A stretch of 64,000 bases of DNA. It comes from Micrasema longulum. Taxonomy: Eukaryota > Arthropoda > Insecta > Trichoptera > Brachycentridae. The notes under the pieces were generated by a model. It did not search any database and was not told where the DNA came from. It saw only the letters and a list, made by a program, of their open reading frames with translations. Made by a program: the position numbers and the translations under genes. This document shows positions 50,901 through 57,109 of the stretch, piece by piece. The DNA is taken from positions 1 through 64,000 of the forward strand of contig JAGVSM010001000.1 in the NCBI GenBank assembly GCA_022494885.1, given 5' to 3'. Position 1 is the first letter of the stretch. The number at the start of each line of letters is the position of its first letter.

Positions 50901-51364
50901 TCCTGTTGGCGGGCTGTGGCTTTTCGATACGCACCTGGATTCGAACACTTCGTTTTTGAACCCCCTACTCGGGGAGACGGATTTAGTCTCCGATTTATAT
51001 AGTTTGGTTTGTATGGGAATTTTCCTGGAGGGTGATGCCTCCTTCCCCATTATGGCTATGCCTCCCGGGTGTTCGAAGTTCGTATGCACCGCGGGTTCTA
51101 ATCTGAGGCTTTCGTACGAGCAAAAGTAGCCTCCGATCATTTGGAAGACGAGTGTGTTCGCTTTGAAGCTGTGGGGCGTGAAATCGAGGGCCAGGGTGGC
51201 TCCGATATGGAGAAGCCCACTGAAGTTGACGCCCCAGGTTTGCACGATGGTGTCTGTTTGATGATGCTTCATTTCGCTGATTGAATTCTCACTTTGGCTG
51301 TCGCGACGCATGTGGCGCCACACTCGAACGACTACGTTTAACGACGACATCTTGTGAATCAGCT
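31463..51364 (-). CDS. Uvrag: UVRAG homologue (seven exons, N-terminus missing)
   Basis: UVRAG is the Vps38-type subunit of the Beclin-1/Vps34 PI3-kinase complex II, acting in autophagosome maturation and endosome traffic. I joined exons 51364-50106, 45651-45483, 44616-44441, 42965-42742, 40618-40451, 39578-39407 and 32905-31463. All introns are GT-AG and the phases (0,1,0,2,2,0) close exactly, giving 1202 codons plus stop. Order: C2 domain part, Ser-rich linker, coiled coil, UVRAG/Atg14-type membrane domain, long disordered tail. Diagnostic words are 'LQLVYPIEE'-type end of the coiled coil (IQLVYPIEE), 'LGVELPAS', 'GSRSK', 'YGLYLLNRNIAQL' and 'TPDPGDTLGNLRRLL'. Human UVRAG is about 700 residues, so this one is much longer because of the linker and tail. 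The first exon(s) covering the C2 start were not found in the window. The introns are full of transposons. Confidence 0.9.
32940..33150. mobile_element. Foldback subfamily B fragment (UVRAG intron)
   Basis: Terminus-like ATGTTTTGAGTATGTCCAAA, then CTCCCTAGGGAGTT and GAACAGAGAGGGAAAACATT-type arm, ending at TTCCTCAACTCTTCCATCTC. It begins 35 bases upstream of the exon G acceptor. One arm only. Confidence 0.65.
33173..34289 (+). mobile_element. Element E, complete ends, with SINE insertion
   Basis: Left end GAGGGTATAAGAAGCCTTAG and right end GCTTTTTATACCCTC are inverted repeats of about 28 bases (GAGGGTATAAnAAGC...TTAGAAATCTCCA). The partner copy is at 12690-13500. The interior is non-coding; a SINE of family 2 sits at 33470-33632 inside it. 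Superfamily undetermined. Confidence 0.65.
33470..33632 (-). mobile_element. SINE family 2 copy
   Basis: On minus: head with GGCCTCCGTGGTGTAGTGGT, anticodon loop CTCACCC, B box GGTTCGATTCCCGG, body CTGGGTGCTCTGTGATGTAA and ACTGTATAATTAGGCTTCCT. It matches 6012-6205 over its full length. Confidence 0.82.
34448..35368 (+). mobile_element. Tigger/pogo-like non-autonomous element
   Basis: The ends CAGCAAAACCCC and ...GTTTTACTG form inverted repeats flanked by TA on both sides (34446-34447 and 35369-35370). CAGTAAAACC-type termini with TA duplications are typical of the Tc1/mariner-pogo (Tigger) group. A 921-bp element; no transposase ORF is recognisable. Related copies lie at 40953-42158, 42360-42600 and 46802-50065. 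Confidence 0.7.
35480..35945 (+). repeat. Degenerate array with AGGTCA words
   Basis: At least six AGGTCA-type words occur here (for example CAGGTCAAAC, ATAGGTCAACC, CAGGTCAATA, AAAGGTCATA, TTAGGTCAAAG), some followed by ACCAATATTG. The stretch looks like a decayed tandem repeat. AGGTCA is also the half-site of many nuclear receptors, but function is not shown. Confidence 0.45.
35946..36475. other. UVRAG intron, no element assigned
   Basis: AT-rich with poly-T runs at 36025-36035 and 36445-36460. The open frame at 36177-36521 has no domain and ends within a poly-T/SINE region; I treat it as chance. Confidence 0.4.
36478..36672 (-). mobile_element. SINE family 1, diverged copy
   Basis: On minus: head pieces with CCTACCACGGAAGAGG, B box GGTTCAATTCC, body with GTAAGACTGACCGTCTTACC. 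It is shorter than the reference and lacks the exact 3' signature (it ends at TATCCGCCATTAGGTACGG). Confidence 0.65.
36985..38158. mobile_element. Element G, enclosing a TTAGG array
   Basis: The left end ATGAAGGGTGGGCGGAAGAA and right end TTCTTCCGCCTACCCTTCAT are imperfect inverted repeats about 1.17 kb apart; similarity continues inwards (GCGTCAT / CAGTCATG). There is no transposase. It carries the (TTAGG) array at 37456-37503. Confidence 0.55.
37456..37503 (+). repeat. Interstitial (TTAGG)n telomere-type array
   Basis: Seven perfect TTAGG units (37466-37500) are preceded by the variants CTAGG and TTGGG. TTAGG is the canonical telomere repeat of most arthropods. The array sits inside a transposon-like element within a UVRAG intron, with normal sequence on both sides, so it is interstitial and not a chromosome end. 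Confidence 0.9.
38160..38410 (-). mobile_element. hAT-type repeat terminus
   Basis: On the minus strand, 38402-38330 reads CAATGTTTTTCAACCTATGG then GTCGCGACCCCCAGGGG. The 'TTCTCAACCTGTGGGTCGCGACCCC' kind of terminus is shared by a widespread hAT group in animals. Only one end is visible; flanking sequence to 38160 has a GC-rich non-coding part. Confidence 0.6.
38411..39406. other. UVRAG intron, no element assigned
   Basis: AT-rich parts with a moderately complex block at 38580-38890 that is open on the minus strand for 101 codons, lacking a recognisable domain and splice-site support. I did not annotate it. Confidence 0.35.
39407..39578 (-). CDS. Uvrag: UVRAG exon F: end of conserved domain, linker
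   Basis: The acceptor CTTACCTCAG ends at 39579; the donor AAG|GTGAGA follows 39407 (phase 0). It encodes 'LDAWKMFGSASSMETVANSG', 'WSPSPLGQAAGGTSSQSLRT' and 'MVPRLHSTMGRPFNRFK'. It is low in conserved motifs and rich in G and S. Confidence 0.78.
39600..40240. other. UVRAG intron, no gene
   Basis: AT-rich; a small dispersed repeat (AATGCTCTAATTTTTACCGT) at 39881-39905 and AGCACTGAACTTCCTCATTG at 39935-39954 are shared, inverted, with 20460-20560. Confidence 0.4.
40245..40415 (-). repeat. Repeat D, inverted copy
   Basis: The reverse complement of 5868-6330 without the SINE: GGCGACTAAACTACTCC at 40277-40293 and GACGTCGCTCAGTACGCAAC at 40322-40341. It runs up to 35 bases from the exon E donor. 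Confidence 0.65.
40451..40618 (-). CDS. Uvrag: UVRAG exon E: most conserved block
   Basis: The acceptor ATTTTCAG ends at 40619; the donor AG|GTAATA follows 40451 (phase 2). It encodes 'IPLFARNKDSMLFRYGLYLL', 'NRNIAQLLWTSQRVMTPDPG' and 'DTLGNLRRLLTP'. FPLy.k.ke.l.F.YGv.LLNkNIaqLr ... tpD.r.TL.NLk is the strongest UVRAG signature, which makes the assignment firm. Confidence 0.93.
40953..42158 (+). mobile_element. Tigger/pogo-like element with foldback insertion
   Basis: Left end CAGTAAAACCCCAGTTTTAC, right end CGAGGTTTTACTG followed by TA. Interior matches the copy at 34448-35368. A foldback subfamily B fragment is inserted at about 41575-41735 (TTAAGTGGCCACTTTACACA ... TTCCCTCTCTGTTG). The left TA has mutated. 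Confidence 0.7.
42360..42605 (-). mobile_element. Tigger-like partial copy
   Basis: Contains TAACCCCGGTTTTACGTTGA and ATTGTTGTCTCAAACTTAAT, the reverse complement of the corresponding parts of 40953-42158. No termini are preserved. Confidence 0.55.
42620..42725 (+). mobile_element. tRNA-Lys-derived SINE head
   Basis: GCCCGACTAGCTCAGTTGGT followed by GTAGTATGAAACTCTT is very close to the 5' half of a eukaryotic tRNA-Lys(CTT) gene, up to the anticodon. The 3' half does not follow; instead CCTGGGTCTGGCGATGGCCA and an AAGAAAGAAAGAAAG tail occur. It is therefore a SINE or a retro-pseudogene. It lies 17 bases from the exon D donor. Confidence 0.75.
42742..42965 (-). CDS. Uvrag: UVRAG exon D: start of membrane-binding domain
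   Basis: The acceptor has a (CT)n tract then CCCCAG before 42965; the donor GA|GTGAGT follows 42742 (phase 2). It encodes 'GCLSILGVELPAS', then a short G/R-rich insert, 'SPLALQTRAAPATALAASLL' and 'GAPLRHAVRLGGSRSKVLDQ'. The family pattern is GvrLPns ... valGy.ahlv...s..L.vPLrYpi...GSRS. The exon is extremely G+C-rich relative to the flanks, so the opposite strand has spurious long ORFs. Confidence 0.88.
43050..43135 (-). mobile_element. SINE family 4 head
   Basis: On minus: GGTACCGTGGCTGGTGTTGC, then GGACTCACGGATCAGAGGTC and B box GGTTCGAATTCC. It lies in the intron before exon D. Confidence 0.7.
43202..44125 (+). pseudogene. LINE family A, longest remnant
   Basis: The frame begins near the RT end, 'MSPWLFNVYIDNCMKELKGL', then 'LLYPDNIVLLANKEELQFLV' (the YADD box reads YPDN), 'MNVDKSNVMVFERNE', a shift at about 43525, then 'AVHREVLVPNLMYGSEVKTR', 'LNAVKMRSLRRKCGKTMYNR' and 'GRPRKTWHDKIQQ'. 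It runs to the shared 3' end near CAGCGTGATGGTTTGTTGT. It is antisense to UVRAG. The altered YADD box and frameshift make it inactive. Confidence 0.85.
44441..44616 (-). CDS. Uvrag: UVRAG exon C: coiled-coil end, YPI motif
   Basis: The acceptor is a tandem TTTTCAGCAG, so the exon can begin at 44616 or 44613; both keep the frame and differ by one alanine codon. The donor GAG|GTGAGT follows 44441 (phase 0). It encodes 'TELMQKYHSLSRKAEQLKEL', 'RKSEAALRELCLRSHVLLQA' and 'RRWQLVADIQLVYPIEE'. The (L)xxIYPI-type ending marks the transition to the membrane-binding domain in UVRAG and Atg14 families. Confidence 0.88.
44655..45270 (+). pseudogene. LINE family H C-terminal remnant
   Basis: Plus-strand pieces: 'FSYGIIGWGGAYNNHIKPS'-like start, 'LQNRRNKSYLLVLFKILNSL' and 'FDAPELLSS', then in another frame 'NLFHTDNHGFYSPMPGILRS'-like and 'TSLDFFGNKLSSFKRSLNQI' with a stop at about 45138. 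A LINE C-terminus with frameshift. The 3' UTR ends in ATAAATAAATAATT. Confidence 0.65.
45483..45651 (-). CDS. Uvrag: UVRAG exon B: coiled coil
   Basis: The acceptor ATTTTCAG ends at 45652; the donor CTG|GTTAGT follows 45483 (phase 1). It encodes 'SQLTRVAEVSRFKRRLLQDE', 'RDASLARLRKLRMERAKLFE' and 'ENQDT', a charged heptad-type helix expected for the coiled coil that pairs with Beclin 1. Confidence 0.82.
45702..46690 (+). pseudogene. LINE family D with RT YADD box
   Basis: Frame 45702-45917 has 'VNFGVPQGSILGPILYILYI' and 'IIMYADDIGLF', the classical GvPQGS.LGP.LF and YADD motifs. The following frame 46068-46319 has 'MTWTIHINNLISKVATLSSL' and 'ILMYEAYVKTKICY', then 'LQRQQNKILKLVYDL'; a third part gives 'HGHNTRISDKYHIQLSKT' and 'LKLYNKLPDKTK', with a stop at 46611. 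Frameshifts separate the three. Copies: 54780-55080 and 61845-62625. The start lies 50 bases upstream of the exon B acceptor. Confidence 0.85.
47056..48965 (+). mobile_element. 536-bp-family MITE split by a Penelope-like element
   Basis: Left part 47056-47412 (TATAGTCCTTAAAATGTAAC ... GGTGAACAATTA); right part 48803-48965 (AATAGGCTTGTTTTTTCG ... TTTGACAGCTGTTATT). Together they align with 63385-63920. The interruption is 47413-48802. Confidence 0.8.
47413..48802 (+). mobile_element. Penelope-like element PLE1, inverted terminal repeats
   Basis: Inverted repeats of about 180 bases (47466-47650 and 48620-48798; each contains GAAACCGGTC or its reverse) frame a decayed ORF. At 48241-48605 the plus frame reads 'SGIYQLNCNDCDSIYIGKTK', 'RNFNIRVKEHFRC' and ends 'LPPV': a GIY-YIG endonuclease with G-I-Y, Y-I-G and the R....R..EH segment. 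Upstream pieces (47690-48240) are the C-terminal part of the RT region. Penelope-like elements pair an RT with a C-terminal GIY-YIG nuclease and can carry terminal repeats in inverted order. The RT catalytic core is deleted. Confidence 0.82.
49238..49958 (+). mobile_element. Penelope-like element PLE2
   Basis: The short left repeat TATATAAATAAAACACGAGT at 49240-49259 is the reverse complement of ACTCGTGTTTTATTTATATA at about 49933-49952. The plus frame at 49265-49577 reads 'LNCNDCKNTCYVGQTGRAFK' and 'TRIKEHTHN', then after a shift 'NYANHLIENKHSFELKN' and 'NEQITHVHSPLLYPL'. This is a GIY-YIG-type nuclease with the Y-V-G, G.aF.tRikEH pattern. It differs clearly from PLE1. The RT is deleted. The 3' part has AAGCGATGAAACCGGTCAC. 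Confidence 0.78.
50106..51364 (-). CDS. Uvrag: UVRAG exon A: C2 half, Ser-rich linker, first helix
   Basis: The acceptor TTTCAG|AG at 51365-51370 gives a split first codon (needs one base from the previous exon); the donor AAG|GTAAGT follows 50106, phase 0. It encodes 419 complete codons. Residues 6-90 (counting from the first complete codon) look like C2 strands: 'SSLNVVVRVW', 'IVQTWGVNFSGLLHIG' and 'NTLVFQMIGGYF' correspond to the vvkiWG..... LL.W......tN.ivF.m.dGyY pattern of UVRAG. Residues 110-275 are Ser/Lys-rich and probably disordered. 'KLQKLHLLQYSIKKRSQLV' (282-300) resumes the helix that follows the C2 in UVRAG. Residues 313-419 form a second low-complexity linker. Confidence 0.88.
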
Positions 51365-51584
51365 CTGAAACAAACAAAAACATTTTTCATTAGGGGGAAA
51401 GTACACAGTCACCTTATAAAGAAAACTTATCACATTTTCTTTTTGAAAGGAAAACGCGAAAAAACTAATTTGGAAGAAGCCAAACTATTGACAGACATTT
51501 CAAATGATTAGTGCATCAACTTTGGACAAAACGGCGGTTTTTTAATGCTTAAAATAATAAAAAATTAATTAATGCATTTGTTAC

Positions 51585-51795
51585 ATACACATTAATTTGC
51601 TAATTACACATGAAATGTAATTGCATCCTGTTTCTTTAAGATCCTAGCAGTATTTCTACACTTTAAAAGGACACAACACGGCATAGTTGAATTCAAATCA
51701 GAAGTTGCGTACTGAGCGACGTCTACAAAGAAACTAATGGGTCAAAACGTAAACCTTCTCATTTATGAGTAGTTTAGTCGCCTTCTGTTTTATGA
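51585..51795 (+). repeat. Repeat D, uninterrupted copy
   Basis: Runs from CATCCTGTTTCTTTAAGATC to AGTCGCCTTCTGTTTTATGA. It matches 5868-6330 (split) and 40245-40415 (inverted). Confidence 0.65.
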
Positions 51796-51884
51796 TTGTG
51801 TGCAACCATTTGTTTTGTTTAATATATATTTTTTTTAAATTTTCTTTGTTCTTAATATTTTTTTAATATGCTAATATGTCTTCT

Positions 51885-51942
51885 ATCCCATACTGATCAT
51901 CGTGGTTTCGGATGTAACAGGGTTTAAAGAACACCCTGTATA
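51885..51942 (-). repeat. Repeat ending ACACCCTGTATAG
   Basis: The reverse complement of 14058-14130: contains ATACTGATCATCGTGGTTTC and AACACCCTGTATAG at the terminus. Confidence 0.5.
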
Positions 51943-52004
51943 GAGATCCTGATTGGCTCACTTTTCCTTTTTAATCCCAACACTTTACCTAAACTTAACA
52001 CAAA

Positions 52005-52790
52005 ACAAACAAACCATCACGCCGTTTCCCCGTAGGAGTAGGCAGAGAGGACAGAACGCCACATCACTCTGTCTTTGCATACAGACCTCACTTCCTCTAC
52101 ATTCATACATCTTCTCATGCACGCACGCCGATTATTCCGACTCTTGACATGTCCATCTTCAAGTATTTGATGGACTTGATCGTGCCATGCCTTTCTCGTT
52201 TTCTGCATCCATCAACATTCGCATCGTAGATCCTTTTAGCCGTTATTTCGTTGTCCGTTCGCTCTACATGTCCAAACCAACGCAGCACCCCTTTCTTGAT
52301 TCTGACGATAATGGCCTTACAAAGTTCACGGATCTCGACATTTGTGCACCTATTATACATCGAGGGATCGCATTTTGACAGCATCTAACCTACTTTCATC
52401 ATAATTTTTCCAATTCCATATTTCGCTACTGGCACTAAAACTCCATTGTGCTCCGCTAGTTTAGCCTCCCGCAATAAACATTTGTTTGCCAAAGTAGATT
52501 TCAGTGCACCGGTCACCCTGTTTCCGGCACTCACCCTCCTTTCAATATCTTTCTCGGTCTTTCCATCCCTAGTGAACATACTTCCCAGATAGACTAATTC
52601 TCCTACCTGATTTAGAATATCTCCGTTCACACTGATCTCACATTTAGTTATATTTTCATCCCTTTGAAAAACCACCACTTTGGATTTATCAACATTCATA
52701 AGCAAATCGCTTTTCTTGCATACATCGTAGAATTTTGTTACCAAGAATTGCATGTCTTCTTTGCTGCTAGCAAGAAGCTAAACTTTAAGT
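52005..52790 (-). pseudogene. LINE family A remnant
   Basis: Minus frames: 'MQFLVTKFYDVCKKSDLLMN', 'VDKSKVVVFQRDENITKCEI', 'SVNGDILNQVGELVYLGSMF' and 'RVSAGNRVTGALKSTLANKC' (52753-52385), a break, then 'MYNRCTNVEIRELCKAIIVR', 'GVLRWFGHVERTDNEITAKR' and 'NRRACMRRCMNVEEVRSVCK'. The 3' end lies at about 52010. It is the best record of this family's thumb and C-terminus in the window, but is still frameshifted and 5'-truncated just after the RT core. Confidence 0.85.
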
Positions 52791-52794
52791 TATA

Positions 52795-53370
52795 TAATTG
52801 CAGAAAAATCCACTTTTTGAAATATAAACCTTGTTTATTATAAGCAAGGTAAAAAATAAATTAATTCCAATATAAAAAAAGAGAAAAAAACAATACGTAT
52901 ACCGAAGCACATAAGTACATCGAATTATCAGGACACTACTGGATAAGTCCTTACACAGATCCTAACATGATATCTATCGAACTAAGGCGAAATCACCTTT
53001 CGTCATAACACTGATCCCAACCATGTGCAAAGTAGCAACAGTAGGAATGATCCTGTGCAAAGACTCTACGAGTAGATAGCAAATATCTCTCTGTAAATAT
53101 AAAACCAGTGGTGAAAAGAGAATCTATGCGTGGCGTGCGGCTAATGTCTGATAAGAAAATTGTTTGTTTTGGGAGTAAGAACACGATAACTCTATCTAGA
53201 TTCATATGTAATTATCAAGGTTGTAACAAAGCTCCGCATCCACAGACTATTCGCTTACTTTATTTATTTGTCAACGGACATTGTCCATGTACACCATTTA
53301 TAGGGTTTAAATATTACAATAAAATAATAGTTTAATACATTAAAAAAAAGAAAAGAAGCATTGACAAACA
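52795..53370. other. No gene recognised
   Basis: It contains short ORFs on both strands (e.g. 53108-53335) without domains. AAATTTACACAGATCC-type sequence and an AT-rich tail give no clue. Confidence 0.35.
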
Positions 53371-53374
53371 TAAG

Positions 53375-53765
53375 GGACATCGAGACAAGATCTGGACCAT
53401 TTATTTAGTGCTCGTTTAAATCGTTGTAAACTTAAACCAAAAAAGTCCAGACAATAAATAATGACAGATTAACATGAGCTGATTGACAACGATTAATATT
53501 TTGAGAGATGGATCAGGTTTTTATTTCGATAATTTTTGTTGACTATAATATGATTTATAGATTTATTAGAAACGGGAGACCAGACCACTGAGGCATATTC
53601 AAGAAGAGGGCGAACAGTTGAGCAATACAGAGTTTTGATTGTACGGACATTAGTAAAATCAGAGGATATTCTGTTAATGAAGCCAAGTAATTTCAGTGAT
53701 TTATTTACTGTATTATCTATATGCTCGTTGTATGTCAGAAGAAGAAGATCCACATCCGGTTTTGC
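53375..53765 (-). pseudogene. LINE family G fragment
   Basis: The minus frame reads 'YNEHIDNTVNKSLKLLGFIN', 'RISSDFTNVRTIKTLYCSTV' and 'RPLLEYASVVWSPVSN', the h......a.k.lGfi.R ... ly.slVrp.LEYas.vWsP motif of Jockey-type LINEs. The 53375-53470 flank has CGAGACAAGATCTGGACC, shared with the LINE C-terminus at 10641-10975. Confidence 0.7.
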
Positions 53766-53915
53766 TTTAATTATTGCGTATGTTCAATGGATGCGTACCT
53801 GTTTTTTACAACATATTGACGGGATAATAAAATAACGATGCATGGTATTTTCTCCAACTTTACGAGAGGGGTTTAATTTATTCTTGACACTTTGTGTCAC
53901 AACTTCATATAGCCC

Positions 53916-54375
53916 CGCCACACTATGCTCCTTGCGCTGCTCATCACTTTGCTCCTCGCGCTGCCGCCCTCTCGCCCGATATTTCTTTCTCCGCCCACAC
54001 ACATCTCTACTCGCGCAATTAATCGCAACGCTCCGCACTTGTCATTTGTCTTTGCTATACAGTGGACGATGAAACTGTGTCAGCGTGCGCGCTATGCATT
54101 TTTAGTATAGCTTATTATATCAATGTCATACAAAGAAATATACATCATTCAAAAATGACGCGTGCGTCTTGTGTGAGCGCTCGATGCGTACTGCGACCGC
54201 GCGATTATGTGGCCAGCCACTCGCACTCATATTGCCGGTCTTTTGACTCGCGCTCAAAACCGACAAAATAGGGAGCGGTGGGCACGACGAGGAGCATGAC
54301 GAGTAATGTTGCCTTCCCTCTGCCTCCTTTCCTCGCTACTTCCCATGCCACTCTTCGAGTGTGTGGCAGGCCCAA
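53916..54375. mobile_element. Candidate MITE H (GC-richer)
   Basis: The left end GCCCCGCCACACTATGCTC and right end GAGTGTGTGGCAGGCCC are imperfect inverted repeats about 460 bases apart. The interior is much richer in CG dinucleotides (CTGCGACCGCGCGATTATG) than the flanks. The hydrophobic start of a small frame (MLLALLITLLLALPPS) is in the terminal part and is not a convincing gene. Class unknown. Confidence 0.45.
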
Positions 54376-54775
54376 TTAGAACAAAAGTATACCATTTGAT
54401 ACTTGGGTTAGTTATGTATGAAATTTTTTTCAAACCCAGAAAAAAAAGCCTTTACATATTTTTTTTAATATCAAATATAAAGAAAGTCAATGTCACATTT
54501 TTTGCACATCCGTCGTTGTTCTACGATCACGACGATACGGCGTACAATTTAATGCTCCAGTTTTTACCACGCGCAAGAAAACATTTAATGACACTTAACA
54601 CAGGTCTTTTAGTCCCATGGGTTGGTACTTGTGTCTGCCTTTAAGTAAATAAATAAATAAAAGTCGTATCCAATTTCCCGATCAGCCAAAGTTTCTCATC
54701 GACTCACTTTATCTATGGGTAGGTTGGTTTGATTTTCGCTTTGGTTTTGTAGGAAGATTTTGGATTTCTTTCAAT
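54376..54775. other. No gene; small dispersed repeat
   Basis: Contains AATGCTCCAGTTTTTACCAC at 54550-54569 (dispersed repeat also near 16883 and 39881) and an AAATAAATAAATAAA tail at 54646-54660, suggesting a short retroelement 3' end. Confidence 0.4.
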
Positions 54776-54779
54776 TTCA

Positions 54780-55080
54780 ATTTATTTATTTTATATACGT
54801 TTATGTAAATTACAAAAACATTTTTCATTTATACTCTGTTGTTCAAAATAATATTTTTTACATCTTTTGAAAAGTTTGTCTGAGTCTTTTGTTTAGTTTT
54901 GTCTGGTAGTTTATTGTATAATTTCAGTCCCTGGTTCATTACTCTTGATTGTCCTTGTCTTGTTTTAGAAAGTTTTATATAGTATTTGTCTGATATTCTC
55001 GTATTATGTCCATGTTGACTACAAATTTTTACAAGTTTTAGTTCTTCGTCTACAATTACATTCAATGCATACATAACACG
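54780..55080 (-). pseudogene. LINE family D C-terminal fragment
   Basis: The minus frame reads 'MYALNVIVDEELKLVKICSQ', 'HGHNTRISDKYYIKLSKTRQ' and 'GLKLYNKLPDKTKQKTQTNF', nearly the same as the end of 45702-46690. It ends with VMNQ before LKLYN, a few residues longer than that copy. Confidence 0.8.
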
Positions 55081-55435
55081 AAAAAATGAATACTAAAATT
55101 TAAATATACAAAGATAAAATAAAAATACCCTGCAATTATAGAAAAGGGATGCTATCCTCTCTGACCTCTTTTTTACTAATATTAAAGAAGATATCCGATA
55201 AGAAGGTCGGTATCCGAAAAAAAATAATTCAAAAAAATAAATAATAACGATGCTATGTCACCATAGACTAACAGAAGACTAATCTACGTTTAATCTCGAT
55301 AAAATATTTTTTTAAATATTGATAAACTGAAACTTTTATTGATGAACGACTGGGCCCCGATTACATTGGGAAGTTAACAGAGTTTTCTCAGACTGTCTAT
55401 AAAGATAAACCGATAATTGTGTACGAAAATTTATT
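55081..55435. other. No gene recognised
   Basis: AT-rich with no recurring repeat and no ORF. Confidence 0.35.
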
Positions 55436-55439
55436 TATT

Positions 55440-56170
55440 TAATTTTATTTTATTAGGTAATTCAACAAAGATACATACTAGAAAACATACAATTTAAAGC
55501 ATTCGTCGAAATAATTTAACATGCATATATATCTTCAATTATAGAATTACACAAAATAGATTTATACGTTAAGTTGTAATACATATTTTTTAATATTTTT
55601 GTTTATACAGGATACAATGCAATAAAAAATAAGTTGTACGTGTGTACTTATTGAATAAGATTTATTCCTAAGAGATTATTCGCAAAAGCTGAGAGAGTAT
55701 CATGAAAAATGACAATTTTATTGTTTCGGCAGTATATATATTATATTCCCGACACATGCGGGCCATAGGTGTGTGGTATGTAGCATTATTTGAAAACAAA
55801 GGCAGTTTAAATATTTCCCGATGTCTGAGTGTTCTCAATCCCGCATTTATTTGTATTTTATTTAGGAGGTTAGTATCTACTTTGTAGTTTAATATTTTAT
55901 ACAGAAATTTTATATCGAAAACAACGCGGCGTTTTATCAGAGAATTAAAATGGAAAAGAGTTAGAAGTTGCTCGTAATTTGAATTTGAAAGTGGGTTAGA
56001 AATTCGGGACTTATACAAAAGGTACTTTAAGAACTTTTTTTGAACAGATTCTATTGAATTTATATGGTTTTGATATTTTGTATTAATCAGTATATTTGCG
56101 TGAACATTTAAAGCATCTTCGTCGGAAACCGGTAATTGAACATGTTTAGAAAAATAAACTGTCAACATAT
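55440..56170 (-). pseudogene. LINE family E C-terminal fragment
   Basis: The minus frame (166 codons) reads 'YQNHINSIESVQKKFLKYLL', 'YKSRISNPLSNSNYEQLLTL', 'FHFNSLIKRRVVFDIKFLYK' and 'ILNYKVDTNLLNKIQINAG'. It is the post-RT region of an R1/Jockey-type element, related to 23866-24335. 5'-truncated. Confidence 0.75.
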
Positions 56171-57105
56171 TCTATTTTTCATACTGAAATCTTCACTTTA
56201 CTTTGTAAATAAAATTGAAAATAAATGATAACTTCCCATTTTAATCGGCGCCCGGAACTAATTGATAACCTAAATAATTTCTCTAAAAAAAGTCTCTCTC
56301 TTCGTAAAAGCTAATTACATTATAAATGGATGTTCAGAGACTTTCCTTTCAAGCGACTTGATCAAATCATAGTTCATAACCTCGAAATAAGCGGTGATAA
56401 CTACACGATTATGGAATTAATCTTTCGGTGACTTGGGTGAAGGACGACGGAGTTACGTAATTTTTTTAAATGATAATATTTTTCTAATTTTTTTTACTTG
56501 AATTACAAATTTGAAGCAGATTATATGCGTCAGAAAGTTACCACTCTAAAAAAATAATTTAGTTATTATATTTTTTCCATCTGTTTTACTATCTTTCCGA
56601 GTGTATGTATCGAGACGTTATAGGAGCCGGCTTTGTAGTCGATCGGTACAGATCGGTAGATACATTCAGACGATCGTTAAGCGGTGATTTCCAAAAGTCA
56701 TACGAAATTCATGTTCAAGCGAGCATTTTTTGCTTGAATTGGGATTTATTGGAGTTTATAATCGCTTTAAAGTTAGCACTTTTTATTACAGAAGCCTATT
56801 TACAATTAAAATGAGAACTATTTTAAATGTTAATGACATAAGGAACGCGGACTAATTGTTTGCGGTCATTCCATTGGCTTGTTTCGATCATATGATGTCG
56901 ATATGACAAGTGGGTAGAACATACCGAGGTAAGATACAGATAGTACAGAAGTTAAGTATACCGTCTCGATATATACAGATGAAGATAGCGTTCATAATCG
57001 AGGCACAGCACAGTCGGTCACATCTCTCACACATCCAGGTTGTAAGGGGGGCTCCCGTAGGTAGCTGCCTTCCTCGCAGTCTTTGAAGCCTCAGACTTTC
57101 CAGTC
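56171..57105. other. No gene recognised
   Basis: Mostly AT-rich. A block at 56595-56720 (GAGCCGGCTTTGTAGTCGAT) and one at 56860-57050 are of more balanced composition. The latter has ACCGTCTCGATATATACAGA, partly the reverse of 22483-22502. No splice-supported exon of UVRAG could be identified here. Confidence 0.35.
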
Positions 57106-57109
57106 AGAG

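Noticed and set aside
50094..51383. Exon A as an independent 429-codon gene
   Set aside because: Its start codon lies in the intron (TTTGTTTCAG acceptor) and its last codons read through a GTAAGT donor; the C2/coiled-coil content fits the exon chain.
53925..54110. Small ORF starting with a hydrophobic, signal-like stretch
   Set aside because: It begins at the terminal region of the MITE H candidate, has an overlapping frame of equal length, and lacks any conserved feature.
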